Of a DNA stretch of 23,555 nucleotides, positions 14,155-21,368 are shown piece after piece. Each line of letters begins with the position of its first letter. Positions within the stretch are counted from its first letter, which is position 1. Origin of the DNA: an uncultured Actinomycetes bacterium (GTDB lineage: Bacteria > Actinomycetota > Thermoleophilia > Gaiellales > Gaiellaceae); NCBI GenBank assembly GCA_903930195.1, contig CAIYXH010000227.1:1-23555 (forward strand), given 5' to 3'. A program made the translations under genes and the position numbers. Under the pieces are notes generated by a model that saw only the letters and a program-made list of their open reading frames with translations, did no database searches and was not told where the DNA came from.

Positions 14155-15602
14155 GTCAGCGCTCCGTTCGCGTGGCCGTTGTCGAGGGTCAGCGTCTGCA
14201 CGAGCTCGGCCGCGAGATTGTCGACCTGCTCCGCGGTGGCGGAGCGTTGCTCGGCCTCCGCGACCAACTGATTCGCCGACTCCCGAATCTGCACCATCGC
14301 CGCCGCCACCTGATCCGCAGCCGACTTCTGCTGCTGCGTCGCCAAAATCGACTCCTCCAACATCGTCGCCGTCGACGACATCAACTCCCCAACCTCACGC
14401 GCCTGCTTCGTCCCTTGCTCCGTCGCCATGATCGTCGCGTTCGTCTCATCCTGAACCCCCGTGATGATCTCCCGAATCGACTCCGTCGACCGAATCGAAC
14501 GCTCCGCCAACTTCCGCACCTCAGACGCCACAACCGCAAACCCCCGCCCCGCATCACCCGCACGCGCCGCCTCGATCGCAGCATTCAACGCCAACAAATT
14601 CGTCTGCTCCGCAATCTCATTGATCAACTCCAAAATCTCACCGATCTTCTGCGACCGCTCACCCAACGACAACGACCGCGCCGCAATCGCCTCCACCTTC
14701 TCCTGCATATCCCGCATCGTGTCCCCGGTCTGCTCCGCCGCCACCGCAACCGCACGCGCGTTATCCGCAATCCCCGACGCCGTCGCCGCCAACTCCTCAA
14801 TCGTCGCCGACGTCTCCGCCACCGCAGACGACTGCTCCGTCGTCGCCGCAGCCGACTCCTTCACCGCCGCCCGCAACTCATTCGCAACCCCACCCAACAC
14901 CCCCGAGGTGTCGGCGATGCGGCCGAGCAGCTCGTCACGGTCGGAGAGCGCCTCGACCGTCTCCGTGAGGACGCGCTCGCGCTCGTTGAGCTCGGCGACC
15001 GATTGCTCGAGCGCCGCCTCACGCTCGCTCAGGCGCGCGAGGAGCCGCAGCGCGAAGAGACCGAAGGCGCCGCCGGCGAGCACGGCCAGGATCGCGCCCG
15101 CGATGCCGACGCCCAGCGCCTCGTCGGCCGCGCTCTTCGCCGCCTTCGAGCGCGAGCTGACGATGTCGACGAAGACCTGGTTCGTGGCGTCGAGCGGGTC
15201 GACGACGCGGCTCTCGTGAAGGTTGAGCTGATCGATCGCAGCACCTTCCCGTGCGCGGGTCGTGCCTGCATCGCCCTTGACCCGGTCGAACGTCGCGATG
15301 ATCGCCGTGTTCTGCGTCCGCGCCTGGTTGACGAGCGCGAGCGCCTCCGGCGTCAGCGCCAGCGTGTTCGTCGCCGCTTCGAATGTCTGCTGCTCCGCGA
15401 CGAGCTCGTCGGCGACCGACGGATCCGCAGTGACGAGGTACTCGTTCATCGACTCGCGCTCGCGCCAGAACGACGTCACGGCCGTATCGGCGCTGAGCTC
15501 CGCGTCATAGGCCCGGCCACGCGAGCCGAAGTCGTTGTGGGCGACCTGGTAGCGCCAGATGGTCGCGCCGAACGCGGCCGCCAGCAACGCAACGACCACC
15601 AC
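14151..15602 (-). CDS. Methyl-accepting chemotaxis protein (receptor) with mosaic codon usage
   Basis: 483 residues from GTG 15602. N-terminal membrane helix (1-16), extracytoplasmic alpha-helical sensor of about 145 residues of unknown ligand, second helix about 163-189, then a coiled coil without a recognisable HAMP domain, then the signalling domain with the conserved hairpin tip (EIAEQTNLLALNAAIEAARA and GRGFAVVASEVRKLAERS). There is no C-terminal NWETF-type CheR-docking pentapeptide. Two oddities: the start is a GTG inside the first helix without a good ribosome binding site, and a much better ATG at 15648 is one base out of frame across a seven-G tract. The stretch from about 14907 down to 14265 uses TTG/GCG/GAT/ATT codons, unlike its flanks. 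Co-transcribed with cheW and cheA by overlap; cheB lies 80-130 bp upstream. Confidence 0.92.
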   Translation of the reverse strand: MVVVALLAAAFGATIWRYQVAHNDFGSRGRAYDAELSADTAVTSFWRERESMNEYLVTADPSVADELVAEQQTFEAATNTLALTPEALALVNQARTQNTAIIATFDRVKGDAGTTRAREGAAIDQLNLHESRVVDPLDATNQVFVDIVSSRSKAAKSAADEALGVGIAGAILAVLAGGAFGLFALRLLARLSEREAALEQSVAELNERERVLTETVEALSDRDELLGRIADTSGVLGGVANELRAAVKESAAATTEQSSAVAETSATIEELAATASGIADNARAVAVAAEQTGDTMRDMQEKVEAIAARSLSLGERSQKIGEILELINEIAEQTNLLALNAAIEAARAGDAGRGFAVVASEVRKLAERSIRSTESIREIITGVQDETNATIMATEQGTKQAREVGELMSSTATMLEESILATQQQKSAADQVAAAMVQIRESANQLVAEAEQRSATAEQVDNLAAELVQTLTLDNGHANGALT

Positions 15603-15699
15603 CGTCGCAATCCCGATCCGCTGCCCCCCCGGCGACGCTGCCCCGCATGCCTCGACCTTCGTTGACGATTGTCTGTCTCCTGCGCAGACTACCCCGCGG

Positions 15700-15723
15700 A
15701 ACCCGCTTTCAAGCAGGGTTTTT
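15700..15723 (+). terminator. Possible plus-strand terminator between mcp and cheB
   Basis: AACCCGCT, a TTCA loop, AGC, one unpaired A, then GGGTT followed by TTT. It resembles an intrinsic terminator only when read on the plus strand, antisense to the che genes. It could block antisense transcription into cheB, or be chance. Confidence 0.25.
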
Positions 15724-15728
15724 CGAAG

Positions 15729-16742
15729 TCAGACAGCCAGGCGGGCAAGCGCCGGAGCGATCCCGTCGAGCGGGAGCACCCGCTGCGCGCCGCGCTCGGC
15801 AGCCCGCTTCGGCATCCCGAAGACCGAGGAGGTCACCTCGTCCTGGGCGATCGTCGCGGCGCCGGCCTCGTGCAGGGCTGCGATCCCGGCTGCGCCGTCG
15901 CTCCCCATACCGGTGAGCACAACACCGGCTGCGCCGGCGCCGAGCGTCGCCAGGCTCTCGAGCAGCCTGTCCCCCGAGGGCCGGTAGACGGAGTCTCGCG
16001 GACGGTCGGCGAGCACGACGCGTTGTCCGTCGAGCACGAGATGGGAGCCTTCGGGAGCGACCCAGACGCCGCGGCTCGGCCGGCTGCCCTCGCGGGCGAG
16101 CGCGACGGGAAGCGCGACGTTGTCGTCGAGCCACCGGGCGAAGCCGTCGGTGAACCCCTCTGCCATGTGCTGGACGACGAAGACGGGAACGGAGAAGTCG
16201 GCGGGGAGCGCGGCGAGCACGTGGGCGAGCGCCTGCGGTCCACCGGCGGAGGCGCAGATGCCGATCGCCTCGAGCGGCTCTGTCGGGCGGCGCGCGGCGG
16301 TCGCTGCCCGCAGCGTGGCGCGCGGGTGCCGGATCACACGTGAGGAGGCGAGGATCCGGGCGCGGCGGCGGAAGGCCGTGGCCGAGTCGCTGTCGACGGC
16401 CATCAGGTCGACCTCGTCCTTGCGGACGGCGTCGAGCGCCCCCGCGGCGCGAAAGGCCGAGCGCGTGTACTTGCCGCGGTCGACCTGCGACGAGAGGACG
16501 AGGATCGGCACCGGATAGGTGCTCATGATCCGCTCGACGGCCTCGAGCCCCTGAATCCCGGGAAGCTCGACGTCCATCGTCACGAGATCGGGCCGCACCT
16601 CGGCGAGCGCCTCGATCGCGCTCTCCGCATCGCCGCGCGTCTCGACGACGCGCAGGTCCGGGCCGTGATTCAGCATCCGCCGGAGCCCCGCCGTGTAGGT
16701 CGGCGAGTCGTCGCAGACCAGGATGCGCTTCGGCTCGCTCAC
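15729..16742 (-). CDS. cheB: Chemotaxis protein-glutamate methylesterase/deamidase CheB
   Basis: 337 residues from GTG 16742, placed directly before the receiver domain; the frame extends further upstream but without domain sequence. It removes methyl groups from receptor glutamates to reset sensitivity. The receiver domain (about 5-118) has the acidic pair D11/D12 and phospho-acceptor D57 (VTMDVELPG). An Arg-rich linker (125-155) leads to the methylesterase domain with catalytic S165 (CASAGGP), H192 (VVQHMAEG) and D282 (GMGSDG). It is first in the cheB-mcp-cheW-cheA series. No cheR methyltransferase or stand-alone cheY is found in the window, so these must be elsewhere. It faces the cupin gene across a 97-bp divergent promoter region. 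Confidence 0.93.
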   Translation of the reverse strand: MSEPKRILVCDDSPTYTAGLRRMLNHGPDLRVVETRGDAESAIEALAEVRPDLVTMDVELPGIQGLEAVERIMSTYPVPILVLSSQVDRGKYTRSAFRAAGALDAVRKDEVDLMAVDSDSATAFRRRARILASSRVIRHPRATLRAATAARRPTEPLEAIGICASAGGPQALAHVLAALPADFSVPVFVVQHMAEGFTDGFARWLDDNVALPVALAREGSRPSRGVWVAPEGSHLVLDGQRVVLADRPRDSVYRPSGDRLLESLATLGAGAAGVVLTGMGSDGAAGIAALHEAGAATIAQDEVTSSVFGMPKRAAERGAQRVLPLDGIAPALARLAV

Positions 16743-16812
16743 GGATCCATTCGACCGCGTTTTGGTTGGCTCGCGGACACGGTGCGGTGTGAAGAAGGTT
16801 GGAGGAGTGCCC

Positions 16813-16825
16813 TGTCCGCGGGACA
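16813..16825. other. Perfect inverted repeat in the cheB/cupin divergent region
   Basis: TGTCC (16813-16817), GCG, GGACA (16821-16825). It ends 2 bp before the proposed -10 box of the cupin gene, a usual place for a repressor operator. It also echoes the GGGAC/GTCCC repeats found elsewhere in the window, so it may be a partial repeat instead. Confidence 0.3.
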
Positions 16826-16827
16826 AC

Positions 16828-16833
16828 TAGGCT
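16828..16833 (+). promoter_or_regulatory. -10 box of the cupin gene, leaderless arrangement
   Basis: TAGGCT fits TANNNT and is 6 nt before GTG 16840. No Shine-Dalgarno sequence is present and no clear -35 box is seen. Spacing is identical to that at 17563-17575. Confidence 0.4.
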
Positions 16834-16839
16834 GCGGCG

Positions 16840-17196
16840 GTGGGCTACACGGTCGTCAACGTCGAGGACCTCGGCGCGGTAGGGACGACCGGAGCGGTGC
16901 GCTTCGTCCGGCGCGAGCTCGGCGTCGAGGCGTTCGGGATCAACTGGTTCGAGCTCGCCCCCCACACCGAAGGCAAGGAGCACGACGAATCGGGCTCCGG
17001 CCAGGAGGAGGTCTCGGTCGTGATCCGCGGCAACGGGGTCTGGCGCGTCGACGGTGAGGAGATCCCCGTCCGCGAAGGCACGTTTCTGCGCTTCGACCCC
17101 GAATCGCTGCGTTGCCCCATCGCGGGGCGCGACGGGATGACATTCGTCTCGGTCGGCGCGCGCCGCGGAAGCTACGAGCCACGGGGGCCGTTCTGA
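16840..17196 (+). CDS. Single-domain cupin protein
   Basis: 118 residues. The cupin pattern is visible: an acidic/His motif 1 region (HTEGKEHDESGSGQEEVSVV, residues about 42-61), a Gly turn (IRGNGVWRVDGEEI), and motif 2 (PVREGTFLRFDPESLRCP). Motif 1 keeps potential metal ligands (H42, H48, E57) but motif 2 lacks the usual histidine, so metal binding and enzyme activity are uncertain; a small-molecule sensor or isomerase role is equally possible. GTG 16840 is supported by a -10 box 6 nt upstream. The stop shares one base with the next ATG (TGATG), so it is coupled to the following gene. The substrate is unknown. Confidence 0.8.
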   Translation: MGYTVVNVEDLGAVGTTGAVRFVRRELGVEAFGINWFELAPHTEGKEHDESGSGQEEVSVVIRGNGVWRVDGEEIPVREGTFLRFDPESLRCPIAGRDGMTFVSVGARRGSYEPRGPF

Positions 17197-17549
17197 TGTC
17201 GGAGCACGAGCTGTCGCCGACCAGCGCCCCGATCGTTCGACTCGTGCTCTGGAGCCTCGCCGATTCGGACGTCACCGTCGAGGAGCTCCGCACCTACCTC
17301 TTCGACGAGGGCGTCGCCGCCTTCGCCGAGCTCGACGGCCTGCTCTTCAAGGCCTGGGTCTCCGACCCGATCGGCGAGCGCTGGGGCGCGCTCTACGTCT
17401 GGGAGTCGGCCGAGGCCGCCGACCAGCCGCTGCCGTCGCGCGCCGGCGAGCTCATCGGCAAGGCACCCGAGATCCTCGATCTCTTCGATCTCGAGGCGAC
17501 CGTCTCCGTCGCCTCCGAGCTCAACCGGCTCGGCCTCGCCTTCGGCTGA
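17196..17549 (+). CDS. Small alpha/beta-barrel-type protein (YdhR/antibiotic biosynthesis monooxygenase-like)
   Basis: 117 residues starting at ATG 17196, which overlaps the cupin stop by one base. The segment FAELDGLLFKAWVSDPIGERWGALYVWESAEAAD has the order seen in YdhR-like dimeric ferredoxin-fold proteins: a helix, a strand with LxxKxW, then a strand ending in a helix rich in acidic and Ala residues. Such proteins include small monooxygenases and many of unknown function. No cofactor site is needed or visible. It is probably co-expressed with the cupin, so the pair may handle one metabolite. The assignment rests on pattern only and could be wrong; a plain hypothetical label is the safe alternative. 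Confidence 0.6.
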   Translation: MSEHELSPTSAPIVRLVLWSLADSDVTVEELRTYLFDEGVAAFAELDGLLFKAWVSDPIGERWGALYVWESAEAADQPLPSRAGELIGKAPEILDLFDLEATVSVASELNRLGLAFG

Positions 17550-17562
17550 GCTCAGGGGGACA

Positions 17563-17568
17563 TACGCT
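17563..17568 (+). promoter_or_regulatory. -10 box of the MFS gene, leaderless arrangement
   Basis: TACGCT fits TANNNT and is 6 nt before ATG 17575. AGGGGGA also lies upstream (17555-17561), but about 13 nt away it is too far for a normal ribosome binding site. The previous gene stops at 17549, so this would be an internal promoter. Confidence 0.35.
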
Positions 17569-17574
17569 CCTGCG

Positions 17575-18723
17575 ATGCGCAGGATCCTCCTTCTCGCAGG
17601 AGCCGTCGTCTTCGTCGACACGGTCTTCTTCGCCGCGCTCACGCCACTGCTTCCCCACTACGCCGACAGCGTCGGGCTCGGGAAGGCAGGCGCCGGCTTT
17701 CTCGCCGCCTGCTACCCGCTCGGCACGCTCGTCGCGGCGCTGCCGAGCGGTACCGTGGCGACCCGGCTCGGCGTCAAGACGACCGTGGGCGTCGGGCTGT
17801 GCGGGCTCGCGGCGACGACATTCGCGTTCGGCTTCGTCTCGAACGCCTGGGAGCTCGACCTCACCCGCTTCTGCCAGGGCGTCTCCGGCGCCTTCTCATG
17901 GACGGGCGCGCTCGCGTGGCTTGTCGCCTCCGCTCCGTCGGCATCGCGCGGAAGCTTGATCGGCAAGGCATTCGCAGCCGCGATCGGCGGGGCGCTCTGC
18001 GGCCCCGTGGTCGGCGGCATCGCCACGGTCGTCGGCACCCGGTCTGCCTTCGGTGCCGTAGGCGTCGTCGCGATCGGGCTTGCCGCCTGGGCGTTCACGA
18101 CACCGGCCGCGCGTCCGCTCACGCCCCAGCCCATCTCGGCCCTCGCCGGCGCCGTTCGCGACCGAGGTGTCCTCGTCGGCGCCTGGCTCGTCCTGCTCCC
18201 CGCCTTGCTCTTCGGGAGCCTCGGCGTCCTGGCGCCGCTGAAGCTGGCGACGCTCGGGCTCGGCGGCGTCGCGATCGGCGGCGTCTGGCTGCTCGCCGGC
18301 GTCGCCGAGGTGGCGAACAACGTCTTCATCGGGCGCATGGTCGACCGCCGCGGGCCGCTCGCACCTGTGCCGCTTGCGCTCGTCGGGACGATCGTGCTCG
18401 CAGCGCTGCTCCCGTGGCCGAACGATCGGCTCCTGCTCGCGGCGCTCGTGATCGTCTCCGGCGTGGTCTTCGGTGCCTTCTACACGCCGGGGATGACCCT
18501 CCTCAGCCACGCCGCCGAGGAGCGTGGCCTCGAGCACGGGTGGATCTTTGCGCTGATGAATCTCGCCTGGGCACCCGGTCAGGCCGGCGGCTCGGCCCTC
18601 TCGGGCGCGGTCGCCCATGCGACCTCGGACGCGGTGCCCTACCTCGGGCTGAGCGGAGCGGCGCTCGTCACGCTGCTGGCGTTACGGCGCTCGCCGCTGC
18701 TCAGAAGAGCTTCTGCAGCTTGA
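17575..18723 (+). CDS. MFS transporter, 12-helix type
   Basis: 382 residues with about 12 hydrophobic segments. Helix 1 carries FVDTVFFAALTPLLPHYA, followed by GAGFLAACYPLGTLVAALPSG and the motif A-like loop SGTVATRLGVKTTV. This matches the sugar-phosphate/drug-exporter branch of MFS (YajR/MdtG-like), moving a small solute across the inner membrane; the substrate is unknown. It follows the cupin pair by 25 bp on the same strand, so it could export or import the compound they act on, but a separate leaderless promoter is also suggested. Its 3' end overlaps the convergent SCP2-domain gene by 23 bp (18701-18723). The length is at the short end for the family. Confidence 0.85.
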   Translation: MRRILLLAGAVVFVDTVFFAALTPLLPHYADSVGLGKAGAGFLAACYPLGTLVAALPSGTVATRLGVKTTVGVGLCGLAATTFAFGFVSNAWELDLTRFCQGVSGAFSWTGALAWLVASAPSASRGSLIGKAFAAAIGGALCGPVVGGIATVVGTRSAFGAVGVVAIGLAAWAFTTPAARPLTPQPISALAGAVRDRGVLVGAWLVLLPALLFGSLGVLAPLKLATLGLGGVAIGGVWLLAGVAEVANNVFIGRMVDRRGPLAPVPLALVGTIVLAALLPWPNDRLLLAALVIVSGVVFGAFYTPGMTLLSHAAEERGLEHGWIFALMNLAWAPGQAGGSALSGAVAHATSDAVPYLGLSGAALVTLLALRRSPLLRRASAA

Positions 18724-19006
18724 GCGCGGCGCCGGTATCGCCGGTGAGCTTGATCTTCCCGGTCATCACGGCCACGGCCGGGTTCTGCTCGCCCGCGGCG
18801 ACGCGGTCGAACACCTCGGAGGTCGTCGAGATGGTGACGTCCCCGGCTTCCGCCGGATCCTCGGTCACCGTGACGGCACCGCCCGAGAGCTTGACGAGCC
18901 AGCGGCCCTCACCCTCGATCTCGAAGAGGTAACTGTTCTCGATCCCCGCGATCTTGTCTGGCTCGGCACGGGCGGGCAGCGCCTCGAAGAAGTCGCGTGC
19001 AGCCAT
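18701..19006 (-). CDS. SCP2 sterol-binding domain protein
   Basis: 101 residues, almost exactly one SCP2 domain. The pattern includes an N-terminal helix (ARDFFEALPARAEPDKI), strands YLFEIEGEGRWLVKLSGGAVTV, then DVTISTTSEVFDRVAAGEQNPAVAVMTGKIKLTGD, where the helix plus MTGKIKLTGD strand is the family hallmark. SCP2 proteins bind lipids or fatty acyl chains in a hydrophobic tunnel, and bacterial single-domain members have mostly unknown roles. It lies 9 bp after the small coiled-coil gene and is last in the minus-strand series from the MFS exporter through meaB and ilvA. Its end overlaps the convergent MFS gene. Confidence 0.88.
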   Translation of the reverse strand: MAARDFFEALPARAEPDKIAGIENSYLFEIEGEGRWLVKLSGGAVTVTEDPAEAGDVTISTTSEVFDRVAAGEQNPAVAVMTGKIKLTGDTGAALKLQKLF

Positions 19007-19015
19007 GGCCGGACT

Positions 19016-19204
19016 CTAGACGGCGACGCCGGTCTCACCGGCGAGGAGCAAGCGCGAGAGCTCCGACTGGACGCGGGCGAGACGGCTCTGGTTCTCCTCG
19101 AGCCGCTGCGGCTCGGCTCCTGTCGCGGCGAGCGAACGACGCTCCGCCACGATCTGAGAGAGCTGCGAGGCGAGGTTCTTGTACGTGCGTTCGACGGCAT
19201 CCAT
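19016..19204 (-). CDS. Small coiled-coil protein of unknown function
   Basis: 62 residues from ATG 19204. The sequence is almost all helix-forming, with heptad-like hydrophobics from about residue 10 to 55 (SQLSQIVAERRSL, RLEENQSRLARVQSELSRLL), no cysteines and no membrane segment. I do not recognise a family. Support for a real gene: it fits exactly between ilvA (32 bp) and the SCP2 gene (9 bp) on the same strand and leaves no gap. It could form a dimer or be a partner of the SCP2 protein; neither is shown by the sequence. The ribosome binding site is weak. Confidence 0.6.
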   Translation of the reverse strand: MDAVERTYKNLASQLSQIVAERRSLAATGAEPQRLEENQSRLARVQSELSRLLLAGETGVAV

Positions 19205-19236
19205 GCCGGCCGATTTCGCGGAGAGAGAGGGAATTC

Positions 19237-20415
19237 CTACCGGATGCGCTCGGCCGGGAAGCCGTTTTCCTCGAGCGCCGCGATCAGCCGCAGGCAGTGC
19301 TCCTCGTCGCGGGTGACGACGGTGAGGTCGACGCCCGTGTCGCCGAGGTTGAGCTCGACGCCCTCGCGCCGATGCTCGATCGCGACGATGTTCGCCCGCT
19401 GGTGCGCGACGATCCCGAGCAGGTCGATCAGCGCGCCCGGCCGGTCGGCGAGGCTGCTGCGCAGCACGAGGTAGCGGCCGGCGAGCGTGAGCCCGTGGCG
19501 GAGGATCGAGATCAGGAGCGTGGGATCGATGTTCCCGCCCGAGAGCACGGCGCAGATGGGCCCGTCAGCCGGCTGCACCTTGCCAGAGACGAGCGCCGCG
19601 ACGGCGGCGGCGCCGGCGCCTTCGACGACAAGCTTCGACCGCTCGAGCAGCAGCGTGATCGCCTCGCTGATCGACTCGTCGTCGACGACGACGATCTCGT
19701 CGAGGAGCTCCTCGAGAATGCCCATCGTCAGCTCGCCCGGATACTTCACGGCGATGCCGTCGGCGATCGTGTAGCCGCCGCGCACGACCTCGACGCCGAC
19801 GAGGCGGACGTTCGGGCGCAGCGCGCGCAGCGCAATCGCGATCCCGGCTGCGAGCCCGCCGCCGCCGACCGGGATCACGACCGTGCCGACCTCCGGGAGC
19901 TGCTCTGCGAGCTCGAGGCCGAGCGTCCCCTGGCCGGCGATCACGCGCTCGTCCTCGAAGGCGTGGATGAAGGTCCCGCCGGTCTCCTCGACGCGCGCAC
20001 GAGCGAGCGCGAGCGCATCGTCGAACACCGGGCCGCTGAGGACGATCTCGCCGCCGTAGGTGCGCGTCGGCTCGACCTTCGCCATCGGCGCGTCCTGCGG
20101 CATGAAGATCGTCGAGCGGATACCGAGCTCGCGTGCCGCCCAGGCGACCGCCTGACCGTGATTGCCGGCGGACGCTGCGATCACACCGGCGGCACGCTCG
20201 GAGTCGGTCAGCATCGAAAGGGTGTTGACGGCGCCGCGGATCTTGAACGAGCCGGTGCGCTGCAGGTTCTCGGCCTTGAGCACGACCTCGCGCCCCACGA
20301 GCCGCGCGAGCGCCTCGGAGCCGTAGATCGGCGTCGTGCGCACGTGCGCACCGATCCGCTCGCGGGCGGTGCGGACATCGTCCAGCGTCAGAGTTGTGCG
20401 GGCGCGCGTCGTCAT
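19237..20415 (-). CDS. ilvA: Threonine ammonia-lyase (threonine deaminase) with C-terminal ACT domain
   Basis: 392 residues. A PLP enzyme converting threonine (or serine) to 2-oxobutyrate (or pyruvate) and ammonia, the first step to isoleucine or threonine breakdown. PLP lysine K58 is in GSFKIRGA; the substrate loop SAGNHGQ follows; the phosphate-binding PVGGGGLAAG is at about 180-190, and SGGNID lies near 300. An ACT-like domain covers about 315-392 (LVLRSSLADRPGALIDLL). The single-ACT length of about 400 aa is like the short TdcB/YbdK-type group rather than the longer (about 514 aa) E. coli IlvA. ATG 20415 overlaps the meaB stop by 4 bp; the longer upstream frame reads through meaB out of phase and is not coding. 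The coupling with meaB hints at a propionyl-CoA route. Confidence 0.93.
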   Translation of the reverse strand: MTTRARTTLTLDDVRTARERIGAHVRTTPIYGSEALARLVGREVVLKAENLQRTGSFKIRGAVNTLSMLTDSERAAGVIAASAGNHGQAVAWAARELGIRSTIFMPQDAPMAKVEPTRTYGGEIVLSGPVFDDALALARARVEETGGTFIHAFEDERVIAGQGTLGLELAEQLPEVGTVVIPVGGGGLAAGIAIALRALRPNVRLVGVEVVRGGYTIADGIAVKYPGELTMGILEELLDEIVVVDDESISEAITLLLERSKLVVEGAGAAAVAALVSGKVQPADGPICAVLSGGNIDPTLLISILRHGLTLAGRYLVLRSSLADRPGALIDLLGIVAHQRANIVAIEHRREGVELNLGDTGVDLTVVTRDEEHCLRLIAALEENGFPAERIR

Positions 20416-21368
20416 GACCGACCGAACACGATACGTACGATCTCGGCGACTGCGCTCACCGGGTCGACCTCCCGGGCGCGCACCCGCTCGAGTACCGCTC
20501 CGAGCTCGGGATCGGAGCCGGCCTGCTCCTCGACCTGGCGCCGCGCGCGGGTGGCGACCAGCGCGAGCGTCTCGGCCACGAGGTTCGTTCCGCGACGCTC
20601 GGCCAGCTGCCCGTCGGAGGCCTGAGCCGCGTGGAGCCTGGCGAGCTCCTCCCACAGCTCCTCCACCCCGGTCGCATGCAACGCGTCGGTGAGGAGCACC
20701 GGCGGCGCCGGCGTCTCGGCGACCGACAGCGCCGCGCGCACGTCGCGCACCGCTGCGCGGGCAGAGGGGTGGTCGCCCTTCGTGACGGCGATCACGTCGG
20801 GGATCTCCATCACCCCCGCCTTGAGCGCCTGCACCGCGTCGCCGGAGCCGGCCATCAACGCGAGCACGATCGTGTCGGCCACCGAGACGATCCCGATCTC
20901 GCTCTGTCCCGTCCCGACGGTCTCGAGCAGGATCACGTCCTTTCCGGCCGCGTCGAGGACGAGCGTGGCCGCGAGCGTCGCCTCGGCCAGGCCGCCGGCG
21001 TGGCCGCGCGTCCCCATCGAGCGGATGAAGACGCCCTCGTCGAGGAAGTGGTCGACGAGGCGGATGCGGTCGCCGAGCACGGCGCCGCGGGTGAACGGGC
21101 TCGAGGGGTCGACCGAGACGACGCCGACCGTCAGGCCGCGTGCGCGCAGCACCCCGACGAGGGCGGAGACGAGCGTCGACTTGCCGGCCCCGGGTGCCCC
21201 GGTAAGGCCGACGATGTGCGCGCGGCCGGTGTCGGGATAGAGGCGGCGCAGGAGCTCTGCCGCATCGGCTCCGCCCAGCTCTGCCAGCGAGATCGCCCGC
21301 CCGAGGGCGCGAGCGTCGCCCGCACGCACACCCGCGACGAGCTCGTCGACCGGAGCGTTCGGACTCAT
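20412..21368 (-). CDS. meaB: MeaB/ArgK family GTPase, methylmalonyl-CoA mutase chaperone
   Basis: 318 residues, a usual MeaB length. G3E-type GTPase that loads and protects the adenosylcobalamin cofactor of methylmalonyl-CoA mutase. The Walker A motif GAPGAGKS is at 57-64, followed by the family VSVDPSSPFTRGAVLGDRIR, the RSMGTRGHAGGLA stretch, and ETVGTGQSE (switch region). The base-specificity motif reads TKGD in DVIAVTKGDHPS instead of the usual NKxD; T in place of N occurs in some GTPases and may reduce guanine specificity. ATG 21368 overlaps the upstream MFS stop and its own stop overlaps ilvA, both as ATGA. No mutase gene is in the window. The alternative is a partner for another acyl-CoA mutase such as Icm. 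Confidence 0.93.
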   Translation of the reverse strand: MSPNAPVDELVAGVRAGDARALGRAISLAELGGADAAELLRRLYPDTGRAHIVGLTGAPGAGKSTLVSALVGVLRARGLTVGVVSVDPSSPFTRGAVLGDRIRLVDHFLDEGVFIRSMGTRGHAGGLAEATLAATLVLDAAGKDVILLETVGTGQSEIGIVSVADTIVLALMAGSGDAVQALKAGVMEIPDVIAVTKGDHPSARAAVRDVRAALSVAETPAPPVLLTDALHATGVEELWEELARLHAAQASDGQLAERRGTNLVAETLALVATRARRQVEEQAGSDPELGAVLERVRAREVDPVSAVAEIVRIVFGRS

